A stretch of DNA of 64,000 bases from Plantago major. Taxonomy: Eukaryota > Streptophyta > Magnoliopsida > Lamiales > Plantaginaceae. Below the pieces are notes generated by a model. The model was not told where the DNA came from and did not search any database. It saw nothing but the letters and a program-made list of their open reading frames with translations. The translations under genes were made by a program, and so were the position numbers. Each line of letters begins with the position of its first letter. Within the stretch, counting starts at the first letter, position 1. The stretch lies in assembly GCA_026545765.1 (NCBI GenBank), contig CM048842.1, positions 21,044,667 through 21,108,666 of the forward strand, given 5' to 3'. Shown one piece after another: positions 33,039 to 44,965 of this stretch.

Positions 33039-33056
33039 ACAACAGGAAACAGGAGA

Positions 33057-34265
33057 TTAGGTTCTCAATTTACAATTGGAACCATCAGGACTAAACAATC
33101 TTCCAGTAGGAATCCATTTTTGGATGAATTTCCTTGGAACATTCTTTTGTCTGATAGGAACATAAGGAGGAATTCTAATTGAATGATTATCATTATTGAG
33201 AATTATTTTCTTCCTTGGTGTGTTCCTAGGTGCTCCATTTGGTGCTTTCAGATACCTGTCAGGTTTCTGAGTTTGCTTTTCAGCAAACTTAGCTTTCCTT
33301 GCCAGATTTCTTCTAGCCCTGGCATTCAGATTTTCAGTGGCTTGATTTAACTTCCACTTCTGATAATTGCTTTGAGCAATTCTAGCCTTTAGCCATCGTT
33401 CTTGCTCCTGTTTGTATTCATAAGCAAGTCGTTTCCCGATGCCTTTATAGCCAATACCGTTTCGAGCACTTGAAGCTATCTGAGATCTTTTCTCAGCAGC
33501 TTTGCTAGTCTCTGGTTGGTCCAATTTCTTTCCAGAAAAAGTGACATGGGTGAATTTTCCAGCTCCTGCAATTCTACCTTTTTGAGAGACATAGCACTGT
33601 GGGTGTTTACACTTTTCAGTGTTGTGTTTCTTTTCTGAGACGTGCCCAACAGTTTTGTTTTTGACTTGTTTTTCCCACAAAGGTTTAGTCGCAACTGCCT
33701 TTCCTTTGTCAGCAATCTTCGTTTTCTCACCGATACTATAGATTGCATGGGAACCATCTTGCTGAGTACTTAAAAATGTTCTTCTTTCCTTAGTCTTATT
33801 CAGAGTGATAGAACAATCTGTATGTGTATTCAGCCCAAGTCCTTTCTTTTCTGAAGGATCTCTTAGGTAAGATTGTACTTCAGTAAGAGTGTCACTAGCT
33901 TTGGCATAAGATTGAAAAGATAATACTTTCTTCTTGAGTTCCTTGTTTTCAGAAAGAAGATCTTCATATTTCTTTCGTAATTCAGCCATTGCTTCTTTAT
34001 GTGACTTTTCAGTCTCAGATATCTGAGCTTTGAGAAATGCATTTTCAGCATCCTTTTTCTCAGATACCTTAACTAATTGAGAATTTTCCTTTGCAAGAGA
34101 ATTCTTTTCTTCTTCAAGATTTTCGGCTCTAGCTCGGATCATTAGAAATTCTCTTTTATAGATGTCAAGTTCTTTCCTGAGATTTTCTAGATCTTTTATT
34201 TCTTCTTCATCACTTTCATAAGTATAACAAGAAGTATGTGTTACCTCATCACCATAAGATGATTT
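33057..34265 (-). pseudogene. gag C-terminal extension with coiled coil (Sirevirus)
   Basis: The clear ORF starts at 34142 (MIRARAENLEEEKNSLAKEN) but the frame is open upstream to about 34265 with an acidic ESDEEE stretch. Leu/Glu/Lys heptads for about 90 residues predict a long coiled coil. The rest is very basic (KRLAYEYKQEQERWLKAR, NARARRNLARKAKFAEK) and includes KCKHPQCYVSQKG, a possible metal-binding site. A gag coiled coil is a described Sirevirus trait. It lies between the gag core and protease, as expected for a long gag-pol polyprotein. Confidence 0.75.
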
Positions 34266-34509
34266 CTATGTTAGAGATGTCCGACCGTCAATTTCAAAGA
34301 ATTCCACACATTTCATTCTTCTTGAGGTCAAGTCGATTATATCATGAGTAACTCCACATAATTACGTGATGGTAAGGTTGAGTCATCCGAATTTTCATCT
34401 TCGTAACTCTCCACGCCTAGAGAATCCAGTTGAATTTGATTTTCTTTCTTTCTTCGCTAACAAAGCTTTACGCTTCTTCAAGATTCTTCTATCTTTCTTG
34501 TCACCGTCC

Positions 34510-35577
34510 TTAGTTTGTTGAAGGCGGGACAATCCTTCTTGAAGTGGCTGGTTTCGACAATAGAAGCAGATATCGTTTCCAATTTCGCTTCCTCGAAGAC
34601 ATGATGCTTTCTCGAAATGGCTTGTTCAGCGAGCTTTGCATATTTTTGTACTGGTGATAGTTTGAGCCTAGATGCTTTTTCAGCTTCTCTTTGGCTTTTC
34701 TTCTCTCAATTTCTCGACTGACATATTTGCTCATTTGCTTTGCAGCAAGAGCATCCTCAGTCTCTTCCTTGCTTTTCTTCTTTTCAGAAGTTCCTTGAGC
34801 AACTAGAGCAACATTCTGCAACTTTTCAGTTGTTTGTTCTCTTTGTGTTGTCTCATAATCTACCGTAGCAAGATGTGAGAAGAGTTCCACTGGAGTGATA
34901 TTTGGCATTCCTTGGTTAAAATAAAAGAATTTGGTATGCTCCCAGTTGTGATTAAGACTTCTGACAATAGTCTTAATCTTTTCTGACTGGGAGTATCTGT
35001 TGCTTTCCCCAAGTGCTGCCATATCACTCATGAGAGTGGTAAATCTGAAATCAAGTTCTTCCAGAGTTTCAGTGGGTCCTTGTTTGAAATTTTGAAATTT
35101 CAACTTGAGAACTTCGAACTTGTTTTCTTTGGTTTTCTCAGTTCCGGCACAGATTTCTTCAATCAGTTGCCAGGCAACTTTCGCCGTTTTAGCACCCCAC
35201 AGTTTACACTGTATGTGCTCAGGTGTCGATCTGATGATGATATTACGAGCTTGACCATCCAGACGATTCCTCTTGGCATCTTCCGATGTCCAGAGTTCTC
35301 TAGGCTTTGGTTCGTAAATAACTTGACTAGTAGATCTCCCACTTGTGGACGCATCGATTTGTGAAGATCCTTCGCTTTGATCTCTGTCTCTACCATTAGA
35401 AACCTCCATGACTTGTTTGAGTTGTTGAATGACTATTGGGCAATTCTTTATCACTTCGATCATTTCGTCACTTATGGCTTCAAGGTGGAGCATCATGTTA
35501 TTTTTCCATTTCTCGTAATTCTCTGGTTTGAAAACGGGTGCATCATTCAGAGACATTCCTGCACACTTAACACACAA
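34510..35577 (-). pseudogene. gag core of the Sirevirus, zinc knuckle out of frame
   Basis: The likely real start is MSLNDAPVFKPENYEKWKNN, eight residues into the frame. It has the UBN2-type copia gag core (KLWGAKTAKVAWQLIEEICA, ENKFEVLKLKFQNFKQGP, EELDFRFTTLMSD). Near the end the frame is broken: a CCHC knuckle (CFYC, then GHFKKDCPAF) is visible only when two frames are read, at about 34590-34520. So RNA binding would be lost in this copy. It lies directly downstream of the PBS. Confidence 0.85.
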
Positions 35578-35659
35578 ATTAAATAGTCCTCTATAATGGA
35601 CAAAGTTCCTTCACCTATCTGGGGATCTAGGTTCAGTGTAGAAGGCTTGTGAACCTCCT

Positions 35660-35671
35660 GCTCTGATACCA
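35660..35671 (-). other. Primer-binding site for initiator tRNA-Met
   Basis: On the minus strand TGGTATCAGAGC follows the LTR end (ACCAACA-AG). This is the standard plant copia PBS, complementary to the 3' end of initiator tRNA-Met, where minus-strand DNA synthesis starts. It proves that the LTR at 35674-37381 is the 5' LTR of the minus-strand element. Confidence 0.95.
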
Positions 35672-35673
35672 CT

Positions 35674-37381
35674 TGTTGGTCCAGATAACGGCAAAGTAAA
35701 AGACTAGAGGGGGGGGGGGGGTGAATAGTCTTTTAAAACTTTTGTCGATAAAAACTATTTCTTAGATATCTGAGTAGATATCTGATACTTAGAATCAGAG
35801 CGCGGAAGACTTAAGATAGATAAGTGCAGATACAGTTAAAGTGTGTGTGTGTGTGTTGCTGAAATGTAAGTACAGAAAAGTAAATAACACAGCAAGTATA
35901 GTGGTATCTGGAGGTGGCGTAATCCTCCAACTAATCCACTTCGGTCTTCCAAAGACCTAGAATTCACTAGAATAGATAATTGAGGTCACCTTACAAAAAT
36001 CCTATTCTAAGATTCCTTAAACAGATGGTTCCCAACCAAATGTTCCCCCTGAGTTGTTCCCCGGCTTTCACAGCCAAGTACTTCCTGTACTCAGAAACCT
36101 TTTTGAGCTATTCCCTAGCTTCCCAAGCTAAGTACTTCCTGTGCTCAATAACCTTGGAGTTATTCCTTAGTTACCTAAATCAAGTACTTCCTATACTCCG
36201 TTAACCTTGGAGTTATTCCCTGATTTTTCAAACAAAGTACTTCCTGTACTCCACGCCAGTGATGGTGTTGGTTTCGGTTTGAGTTGTCAGACAAGCTTCT
36301 TTAATAACTTTTCAGTTAATCAGATAGCTCTGTGAATCAAGTATACTTAATACACTTTGCAATGTATGGTATCTTGTTCTTTTTACTGACCCAAGTCTTA
36401 GATAAGTGTTCAAGAGAATGAATCTCAGATACTTGATCTTTCGTTTCAACTCTTTCACAGATAGCTGTGCTTGTTTAGGATCAGGACACTTAGAACATTA
36501 GTGCTACTTAAGATCAAGAGCTTTGGTCGCAACAGAAAGCTTTGAGGATAAGTAATTTGCTTTGAGAGAGTAAGATGTTCAGTAAGTTCTGTGTTTCAGC
36601 GTCGTGTCTTCTCAAGCTGTCTAAGTGTTGATATTTATAGATGAATTTGAGTGCCGTTTGAATAATATCCGTTAGGCTCAAATTCAAACTATAGATATCT
36701 GTGTATAATCTTATGTGAGTTTTGTCTTCTTCTTCAGAAGCTGCCGTTGCTTTTGTTCAGACATCTCTGTCCGTGCATTAAATGCATTGTACTATACTTT
36801 TTGTCCTGTAGTGCCAACGGAACTATGCTTTGTATCAGAGACTAGTATTATCTGATTCTTTGCACGTCCTTATCTTCAATCTTCAGATACCACTTTTATT
36901 GAAACAACTTTGTTTGCAATATATATATTTCTTTTTCAGAAATGTGGTTAAAGCTCAAGGTATCTGAGAATAGATATCTGTGGACACTTTCCTTGTTTTC
37001 AGATAGACCTTTCATTTCTCAGATATCTCTTGTGACACAGTTTGTTTAAAACTATTTGTGTCTTCAAGATATCTGGCTAAGGTATCTGAAAAACTGTTTC
37101 AGTAATCTTGTCCAGTTTCTTCAAGTCTTCAATGTCGTTGAGCTTGTTCTGCTTGGATGTCTTCTTCTTGGTCTTCTCTTCATAAAATAAAAATTACATT
37201 TTGAGACCTAACATCCTATAAAAGATTAGCTAGACTATCATACTTAGTGGGTTTCCTCTTTTACAATGTTCAAGTGAACCAAGAGTACTAATCACCAATC
37301 TGAGACTAAGATAAGTCATCATGTTGCTGATCAAAATCTAAACAGATATTTCTGACAAAATATCTAACAAATTTCCTAACA
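35674..37381 (-). repeat. Sirevirus-like copia LTR, copy 3 (5' LTR)
   Basis: Complete: on the minus strand it starts TGTTAGGAAATTTG (37381) and ends GGACCAACA (35674). It shares with copy 1 the extended start TGTTAGGAAATTTGTTAGAT, which copies 4 and 5 lack. A TATA box lies at about 36640-36631 (-). The homopolymer tract (G on the + strand, about 35709-35721) lies about 40 bases from the 3' terminus. The flank 37382-37386 is ACGAC; no partner is available because the 3' end is lost. Confidence 0.92.
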
Positions 37382-37474
37382 ACGACTAACGGTGGTAACT
37401 AGTAACATTGATACACTACGAGACTCATTTCATTTTTTTGAGAGAACGAAAAACCTGAACACGGTCATTATCAA
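37382..37474. other. Short spacer between copia and Athila-like LTRs
   Basis: 93 bases of AT-rich sequence with no recognisable feature. Confidence 0.4.
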
Positions 37475-37932
37475 TGATGCGCTCAAAATTAATACTTGTA
37501 AAATAACACAAGTAGTAAAGCGGTTGTCGTAGTACAGCAAGGCTTAAACCACAGGGTCGTTCTCTCGAGGAATTGATTAAGCTAGTTCTAAGGTACAGGC
37601 TCAAGGTGTGAGTTGTAAATAGATAGTGTGGGTAAAGTTATACTTTAAAACCCTACAACAAACCGCAATTACAAGATAAGGTAATACCTCGATCATGCAA
37701 TTTCTATAATTAAAATGAAGCAAGCGATCTTTCAAAAGTGCTGACGCGATATAGCTAATGGTACACTGCCCGCGAATGCAACAACTTTGCTATTGCAAAA
37801 TCGAACCAGATACAGATTATAAGTACGTATGAGTTATGGCAAAAAGCTTGTCACTAGCTATGCCCTCATCCGGATATATACTAATTAGAAGAAAAGACTG
37901 ATGTAAGTTCACAACGATACAAGCATGCGTTC

Positions 37933-39194
37933 AACCACTACAACAAATCTGGTCTGTAGCGACGGATAGATCCGTCGCTACGGACCATCTATCCGTCGCC
38001 CCAGCTCTGGCGACGGATAGAAATTCTGTCGCCCCGCTGGAGCTGTGGCGACGGATAATAATCCGTCGTCCAATTCGCGACGGATTGGACGACGGTTTTG
38101 ACCTTTTTTTTTTATAAATTGATAATGGGGCGACGGATAGATTCTATCCGTTTCACGCCATGCACGGATAGATCTATCCGTCGCCCCATTTCTATTTTTT
38201 TTAAAAAAAATAAAATCCGTATTCGAATTTTTATATTCGTATACGGATTAATTCGTATCCAATTTGTATTCGTATACGAGTTATTGATTTGTATTCGTAT
38301 ACGGATTAATTTGTATTCGAATTTTTATATTCGTATCCAATTTGTATTCGTACGGTGCGGTGGTGGTGGGAGGAGAAAGGTGGTGTGGTGGTGGCAGTGG
38401 TGGTGGCAGGGTGGTGGTGGTGCGGTGGTCGTGGGAGGAGGAAAGGTGGTGGTGGTGGCAGGGTGGTGGTGGTGGTGGAGGAGATGGTGGTGGTGGCAGG
38501 GTGGTGGTGCGGTGGTGGTGGGAGGAGAGAGGTGGTGGTGGTGGTGGTGGAGATGGTGGTGGTGCGGTGGTGGTGGGAGGAGAGAGGTGGTGGTGGTGGT
38601 GGTGGAGGAGGAGGAGAGGAGAAATGGAGGAGAGGTGGTGGAAGGAAAGGAGGTGGTGGAGGAGATGGTGGTGGAGGAGGTTGTGGTGGAGGATGGTGGT
38701 GGATGGTGGTGGTGGAGGAGATGGTGGTGGAAGGAAAGGAGGTGGTGGGAGGAGAAAGGTGGTGGTGGGAGGAAGAGGAGAGGAGAAATGGAGGAGAAGT
38801 GGTGGAGGAAAGGAGGTGGTGGAGGAGATATATTATTTTTTTTTTTAGTCTTTTAGCGACGGATAGATCTAGATCTATCCGTCGCTAACGTTTTTTATTT
38901 TTTTTTTATTTTCCGGCTATATAGCGACGGATAGATCTACTATCCGTCGCTAAAAATAGCGACGGATAGATCTATCCGTCGCTAAATTTTTTTTTTTTTT
39001 AAAATCTTGGTCAACGCTCTGTAGCGACGGATAAAATTATCCTTCTCTCTGTAGCGACGGATAAGTTTTATCCGTCGACAAACGGGGAGACGGATAGAAT
39101 CCGTCGCCCCAATTAGCGATCCGTCGCTACAGGGGCGACGGATAAAATCCGTCGCCCCTTTCCGTCCCGTTACAACAGAATTCTTGTAGTGAAC
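37933..39194. mobile_element. Non-autonomous CACTA transposon with AAC target duplication
   Basis: The element proper is 37936-39191 (1256 bp). It starts CACTACAACAAATCTG and ends CAGAATTCTTGTAGTG, and is flanked by AAC (37933-37935, 39192-39194), a 3-bp duplication as expected for CACTA elements. Both ends carry many copies of the subterminal motif TATCCGTCGC/GCGACGGATA. There is no transposase ORF; the core is a G-rich simple-sequence tract. LTRs Y and Z show the empty site (CATTCAACGATCAGATAG at about 58010 and 60692), which confirms both borders. Confidence 0.95.
38350..38830 (+). repeat. GGT/GGA-rich simple-sequence tract inside the CACTA element
   Basis: About 480 bases built from GGTGGTGG, GGAGGAGA and AAAGG units, with almost no C on the + strand. 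It is open in several + frames only because the repeat lacks stops; the Gly/Val/Trp/Arg-rich peptides are not proteins. Such G-rich DNA can form G-quadruplexes. It is probably the expanded core of the non-autonomous transposon. Confidence 0.85.
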
Positions 39195-39897
39195 GACCAG
39201 ATAACAATATGTCACAATACAAGTTATTAAAAGCAACCGCCTAACTCGTACTATTGAATACCTGGGCGCCAAATGGTCTCTGCGATCGTCAGAAAGATAA
39301 ATGAAAGATTCTTCGAATTAAAAGAGAGATTGAAATCTCTAAGTGTTTACAATGCTTGGAATTGAAAGTATGAAAGTAGGAGAATGTAAAGATATGAAAA
39401 ATGACTGTTACAAGGGTCCTATTTTTAGACCAAGGAAGAAGAAATTCGAAATCATGGGAAAAATTGCCAGAAAACCGTGGGTTGAATCTGTGAAAACAGG
39501 TGTCACCGCGGTGAGGTACTTTGGGGAATCCTCCTCACCGCGGTCTGGCCTTTCAGTCCGCCATCCTGATAGTCTGGACCGCGGTGAGCCATGTGTCCGG
39601 GAACTCCACAATTTTTCCCATTTTCTCCACTTTTCTCTCTCTTTTCCATCTCCATGTCACCTCTTTTGGAGTAGTAACCCACTAACTTGGCCTTGTGGTG
39701 CTTCTATAAGGTTTTGAAGTCTTCTTTGCACTTTGGTCCTCCATTTCCTTGCCAATTACAATAAAGTACCTACAAATTACAAAAACACACAAAAAACCCA
39801 AACGTGACACGGAACAAAAAATACTAAATAAAGGCTAAAAGACGCAACAAAATACTGAAAAAGGCACTAAATGAGTCGTTAAAATATCGAATCATCA

Positions 39898-41492
39898 ATC
39901 AACATATACAATACACATAAACCTCCTCCGCAAACCTGTTCTTGGAACGGGTTTGGCATAAGCAAATAAGAATGGAAAGCATGCTGTTCGTCATACTTAA
40001 CTTAGATAGAGTACACATGAGAATGATGAGGCGCAAACAAGGGAGTTTGCACTTCCCGATAAATCACACAAGATCAAAATTGCCAGTATAAATATTTCAT
40101 TTTTTCATTAGCTACTAAGCATGCTCACAGGCTTTTGGACTACCGAACTAGAACAAACTTTCTATTTACAGAAGAAATGAACTTAGCAAACTTATAACAT
40201 GCAAACTGCTAATAGTCAAGGATCAATCAAAACTAAGGCATTAAACAGGTTTAGTACATGCAATAGACGCTCGACTTGGGAGTCAGACTTAGACACAAGA
40301 GAAAATCACAAAACGAGAAAAAAGAAACACAAAAAGATAAAAAGACATGACACAGATAGATATATGGATAAGTACATGAAAGCTACCTCCCTCCCCAAAC
40401 CTAGACTAGAGATGGTCCCCAGCGAATAGGCTAGAAAGAAAGAAAGCTGAAAATGTACTTCCCTAAAACGTGTGGCTGATGCTATCCTTTATCGAACGGG
40501 AACGAATCCCTTGCATCGTTCCCGCCTAGTTCAGCGATTTGGGAGCCATCCTTAGCTCCTCTTCTCCTGGTTTTCATGATTCCCTGCAAACTATAGTAAA
40601 ATAAATCAAAAACTAAAATAAAACTAAGGGAATCAGGGGGAAAAAAAAAACGACAAAAGGGGTCGAAACTCCCTGGCCGCCTCGCGTAGCTGAAATGTCT
40701 GAGATCACGGAAGGTGGAGGAATGGACTGTGGATCCGATGGCATCGTCCGGGTGGTATCAGGTGTCTGATCCATCTCCAAATAATCAGAAACAGGTTGTT
40801 TAGTCTCTTAGTCAATCACATCGGTGGACGTCTCCTCCTCCATGACTAACGGATCGCTCAAACTCTCGCAAACTCCTTCAATCGAGACAGGAATCTCTTC
40901 TTTAGTTACAGTACCAGTGGTGGTAGTTCCCTCATCTTCTGCCATCTCGTCATCATCGTCAGCATACCAAAGAGCTAGCAACTCGACTGCTGGGCTGAGT
41001 CTGGTTTTAGATTTGTTGAGGCCAATATATTATCTCCTCTAATTTATGAGGAGTCGGTGTCATCATTGTTCCTCGTGCGGCTCTATCTACCATCCCCTGG
41101 CACTCACTTGTTATATTCGTGTAGAAAATCCACAGTAACGTTGCCAATGTAAAACCATAGTTATCATGCTTCTGCTGCAAGTCTTGAAATCTATGTCGTG
41201 CCCCATCGAGTCTCTCTCCAATTTCCTGTCGAAAACAAAAGATCTGTTCTCTATACAAATAGTTTGCTGCAACATGACAATCCATCCCACACCTATAGCA
41301 AATTGGGGGATCAATACTTCCCTGCACACACTCAAAGAAACCAAAGTAGTTCTGCCAAAACAAACTATACTAAACAAAAAAAAAAAAAAAGGAAAAAAAA
41401 AAAAAACAAAAACTAACTAATATATACAAATGAAAATTACAATTCGTAAACTTAACAAAGGAATTAAGTCTCTGGCAGCGGCGCCAAAAACT
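39898..41492 (-). mobile_element. Remnant internal region of an Athila-like element, with PBS at 41474-41486
   Basis: On the minus strand TGGCGCCGCTGCC (41486-41474) follows the LTR end CATCA-AGTTTT, close to the tRNA-Asp-type primer site usual in Athila. At the other end 39920-40200 matches the 3' non-coding regions at 59690-59900 and (inverted) at 48850-49130: GAACGGGTTTGG and CTGTTCGTCATACT. Gag and pol are absent between them. A weak minus-strand frame 41363-41007 (with CYRCGMDCH) has no clear family. The two flanking LTRs differ, so this is a rearranged remnant. Confidence 0.55.
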
Positions 41493-42045
41493 TGATGTGC
41501 CAAATCAAAGTTCTAAATTTGTTTAAGCCAAGAGTTAATTCTCAACACTACGAAAACTAGTAGTGTAGTGAAGTTAACCCCGAGGTCGGTCTCGAAGGAC
41601 TTAACTATGCTGAGTCTTATTTACAAATAATAATAACAGTAAGGAAAGCAGTAAAGGTTGTTTTTGCTTTGGCAGCGGATTGACTCTTATTATCTATCAT
41701 TATGCGATCTAACTAGAAAACAGATTAATCTAAACGAGAATGATATGATCAAAGAATTTTGGTGTGGTGACAGAAAACAAGCTAGGTAGTAGAAAACATG
41801 CAACAATAATGATGTCGATTTACACTAGTTATCACTGGGACATGCCCTACCGATTATTACACTACTCTAGGCTTTTCTAGGCAGACACCTTATGTCACGT
41901 AAGATACGGAGAACTATGACAATGAACTAACTGTATAATGTTCTAGAAAACAAATAGCACTAGTGAATGCGTCAATTCCGCTAAGCTACAATTAATAAGC
42001 TAATGCAGAAATTACTGTTTGCAACAAACCAATAAATATAGCAAG
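41493..42045 (-). repeat. Athila-like LTR (-), partial, next to a PBS
   Basis: On + it starts TGATGTGCCAAATC. It shares the pattern of a TGATG terminus and a CGGTCTCGAAGGACTT block with LTR X but is a different family. 41700-41990 aligns inverted with 52880-53130 (for example ATGCAACAATAATGATG, TAGTTATCACTGGGACATG). Its right border is not clear; it fades near 42045, where a + strand gag-like frame begins. Confidence 0.6.
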
Positions 42046-42249
42046 ACGTAAAATTTTTTGGTTAAAGGAACAGATTCTTAATCTATTGGTGGCAAAACTA
42101 TGTGTCGATGTGGCTGAGAAGGTGGCTTCCAATATAAGTGATAAGGTGACATGTTGTAGGTGTGGACACCAGGTTGCAACACTTGAAGAAAAAGAAGTCG
42201 TGAAAAGTGGTAAGAACTCGGTTCGTGAGGAACCTCTAAAACCTAACAA
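42046..42249 (+). pseudogene. Athila-like gag fragment, interrupted by a chromovirus
   Basis: The + frame LKEQILNLLVAKLCVDVAEK, then VTCCRCGHQVATLEEKEVVK and REEPLKPNND, runs to the insertion point and, across the chromovirus and one copy of the target duplicate, goes on in frame as DECVIAPVVENHVVQVSKGD at 47867. I place it before the protease (47975) as the gag/protease linker region of an Athila-type element. CxxC...H residues are visible but I do not assign a known knuckle. Confidence 0.55.
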
Positions 42250-42254
42250 CGATG
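42250..42254. repeat. Left target-site duplicate CGATG of the chromovirus
   Basis: CGATG directly precedes TGTTGTGACC and is repeated at 47862-47866 after ACACAACA. Confidence 0.93.
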
Positions 42255-42758
42255 TGTTGTGACCCGATTTGTCTATAATATGTAAAAAATAGCAATAGAA
42301 CTAGAACAGTACGATTGTATTAATAATAATGATAGATTCGAATACAACCGAACTACAGAATCCCAATAACCAAATTCTCCACCAGAAAAATAGCAGTCAC
42401 CGGAATCACCTGAATAGTACAAAAGATATTAGTACGGAGGAAGGAATATTATTTGATGATTTTAGTGGCAGACTTGAGAGGAATTACCTCACAAATCTCT
42501 CATGTGTCATCCAATGCATTTGGCTCTATTTGTGGAAATGCCAGCCATGCAAATGAGGTAACCTGTTCAGCAGGTTAGGTGACCAGTTCCCCAGGTTATA
42601 ACAGAAAAGTTACTAGCTCAACAACCAATTAACTAATAACCGTAGTAATAAACGAAAATGCCGTAATAAACGAAAATGCAGTAAAACTATGCCCAAGCGA
42701 CTTAGAACGTCCCTTCACGAAATGATCTCAGAGCGCCATAATGCGTTCAGACACAACA
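42255..42758 (-). repeat. 3' LTR of the chromovirus
   Basis: Starts (on +) TGTTGTGACCCGATTTG and ends GTTCAGACACAACA. Next to it on the internal side, 42759-42781 reads as a purine-rich AAAACAAAAGGAGGGGGTAT on the minus strand, the polypurine tract that marks this as the 3' LTR. Confidence 0.93.
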
Positions 42759-42787
42759 ATACCCCCTCCTTTTGTTTTGTCTTGTCC

Positions 42788-44965
42788 TCAAGACAATTGA
42801 AATGCCGGAAATGCAGATCTGATTGTCTCCTCCCTTTCCCAAGTCGCTGCTGCTGTTGGCAAGTTTCGCCAGAGTACGAGAAGCTCCGTCGCCAAGTGAT
42901 GACGACCACGGGTCACCCGTTTCCGCAGCACAGCCGTGGGTTCCGTGTAAGGTATGCCTTCCTCGTCGAGATGTGGTAGGTTAGGAATTGGGGAAAACCT
43001 AGTCTTGATCTTCTTCTTCAATAGACTAATGTGGAAGACGTTGTGCATTTTTGTGTGTGCAGGTAGCTCCAGTTTATATGCAACTGGTCCAATTCTCTCA
43101 ATGACTTTAAAAGGTCCATAATATTTAACGGCTAGCTTTGTCTGTCGTTTCATCATCGCATTTCCAGCCTGAAATGGCTGCATCCTTAGGAAAACCCAGT
43201 CGCCCACTTCGAATTCCCTTTCAGAGCAGTGAGTATCGGCGTATAGCTTCATTCGATTCTGAGCTGCAATCATATTTTCCTTCGATATTGCTAACATCTT
43301 CTGTCTGTCTTGCATTACCCGCTGTGCTGATGTGTTGTTATCTTGGAGGTATGGCCCAAGGGATAGCTGAGGAGGGGAATAGCCATAGAGAGCTTCAAAT
43401 GGAGACATCTTGATACTATGGTGGTGGCAAGAGTTGTACCACCACTCTGCCAGAGGTAACCATCTTCCCCATTGTTTTGGATTGCTACTTGTCATACATC
43501 TTAGATAAGTTTCCAGGCACCTGTTAAGCCTTTCTGTTTTTCCATCACTCTGAGGATGATGGGCAGTGCTCATGTGTAGTTTAGTACCCAAAAGCTTGAA
43601 AAATTCCTTCCAAAACCCACTTTGAAACACCACATCTCTGTCAGAAAAAATGACCTCAGGAACTCCATATAACCTATGGATGTGTTGTAGGTATAGTTCT
43701 GCTAGTCCCTCTGAGGTATATGGATGGGATAGGGGAATAAAATGGGCATATTTAGTTAATCTGTCAATGATCACCCAGATAACTGTTTTCCCCGCAGAAT
43801 TAGGTAATCCCTCTATAAAATCCATGGATATATGAGTCCCTGGGCCATTGGGAACTTCTAAGGGTTGTAATAACCCTGGGTAGGCCACAGATTCATCCTT
43901 GCACTGCTTACAGGTATCACAACCCTGAATGTAAGCCTCCATATCTCCCTTCAATCCTTTCCAGTAGAATAGCTTCTTTGCCCTTAAATAACTAGTATGT
44001 ATGCCAGAGTGTCCCCCAATTGCTGACTCATGGATGATCTTTAGGATTTTGGCCCTAGTGTTGCCACTTTTCCCAACCACAATCCTGCCTTTGTACTTGA
44101 GAACTCCTCCCAAAACTGAATAATCCCCTACTGAATTATTCTGAATCATGCAAGCTGCCATTTGCTCAGTAATTTGGCCATCCCCTTCATAGCTAGCTAT
44201 AATTTCTTCAATCCACTCAGGCCGCACTTTAGTTATCATAGTATTTAAGTTGCTCTCACCTCCTGTAACCTCTTCCATATATTCTTGCTTCCTGGATAGA
44301 GCATCAGCTACTAGGTTGGCTTTTCCTTGCTTGTATTCAATGGTAAAATCATACCCCATCAATTTATATAACCACTTCTGCTGCAAGGCATTAGTAATTT
44401 TCTGTTCCTTCAAATATCTGAGACTTGCATGATCAGTTCTTATAATAAACTTGGCTCCAATAAGGTATCCTGACCATTTTCCCACTGCGGTCATGATGGC
44501 TAGTAATTCTTTCTCATAGGTAGAAAGTGCTTGATTCTTAGGGCACAGGGCTTGGCTGAAATAGGCTATAGGTCTTCCTTTCTGCATTAAAACTGCCCCA
44601 ATTCCTGTTTGACAAGCATCTGTCTCCAATTCAAAGGGCAGGGTAAAATATGGTAGAGCTAGGATGGGAGCATTCATTAGTTGTTCCTTCAATAGCACAA
44701 ATGCTTTCTCAGCTTCAAGGGTCCATTTGAAATTTCCCTTCTTAGTCATTTCTGTCAGTGGTCTGGCCACAATCCCATATCTAGGTGAAAACATAGTAGC
44801 CAGTGAACCCAAGGAACGCTCTGAGTGCCTTGAGTGTTTTTGGCAAAGGCCAATCCACCATGGTTTTGATTTTTTCAGGATCAGTAGACACCCCTGTTGC
44901 ACTAATAACATATCCCAAATATTCCACTTGACCAATAGCAAATGAACATTTTGATCTCTTAGCAT
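42788..44965 (-). pseudogene. RNase H, integrase and chromodomain of the chromovirus
   Basis: A 725-codon minus-strand frame. RNase H: FELETDACQTGIGAVLMQKG, then STYEKELLAIMTAV and IIRTDHASLRYL. Integrase: zinc module HESAIGGHSGIHTSYLRAKK with CDTCKQCK, core SMDFIEGLP, VIFSDRDVVF and DGKTERLNRCLETY (D, D, E), then GDWVFLRMQP...YYGPFKVIERIG. The end NVFHISLLKK followed by EPTAVLRKR...ELLVLWRNLP...ATWE is a chromodomain-like tail, thought to guide integration to marked chromatin. The first about 55 residues are an out-of-frame lead-in; true RNase H starts at about residue 60. Confidence 0.9.

Larger units (their letters stand above)
28862..37381 (-). mobile_element. Sirevirus-like Ty1/copia element, 3'-truncated
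   Basis: A minus-strand element: LTR 37381-35674, PBS, gag with zinc knuckle and coiled-coil extension, protease, integrase, RNase H, and an extra ORF after pol. The copia order (integrase before RNase H), the coiled-coil gag tail and the extra ORF fit the Sirevirus lineage. The reverse transcriptase is deleted. The 3' end and 3' LTR are lost: the extra ORF runs straight into the last exon of monooxygenase copy B at about 28861. Overlapping GATGATGA at the join suggests repair by microhomology. Confidence 0.88.
37475..39897 (-). repeat. Athila-like LTR X (-), carrying a CACTA insertion
   Basis: On + it starts TGATGCGCTCAAAATTAATA and ends ATATCGAATCATCA. Without the CACTA insertion and its 3-bp duplicate it is about 1.16 kb, like LTR Y (57555-58750) and LTR Z (60236-61430), to which it aligns along its whole length. 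It carries the CACCGCGGTG palindrome group at 39503-39600. The orientation follows from Y and Z, where a polypurine tract precedes the LTR on the minus strand. Confidence 0.85.

Noticed and set aside
38098..38888. Overlapping long + strand frames rich in Gly, Val, Trp and Arg
   Set aside because: They follow the GGT/GGA simple repeat in all three frames; a stop-free repeat rather than a gene.
41007..41363. Minus-strand frame with CYRCGMDCH as a gag zinc knuckle
   Set aside because: The spacing does not fit CCHC and no gag core is near; left as an undefined remnant.
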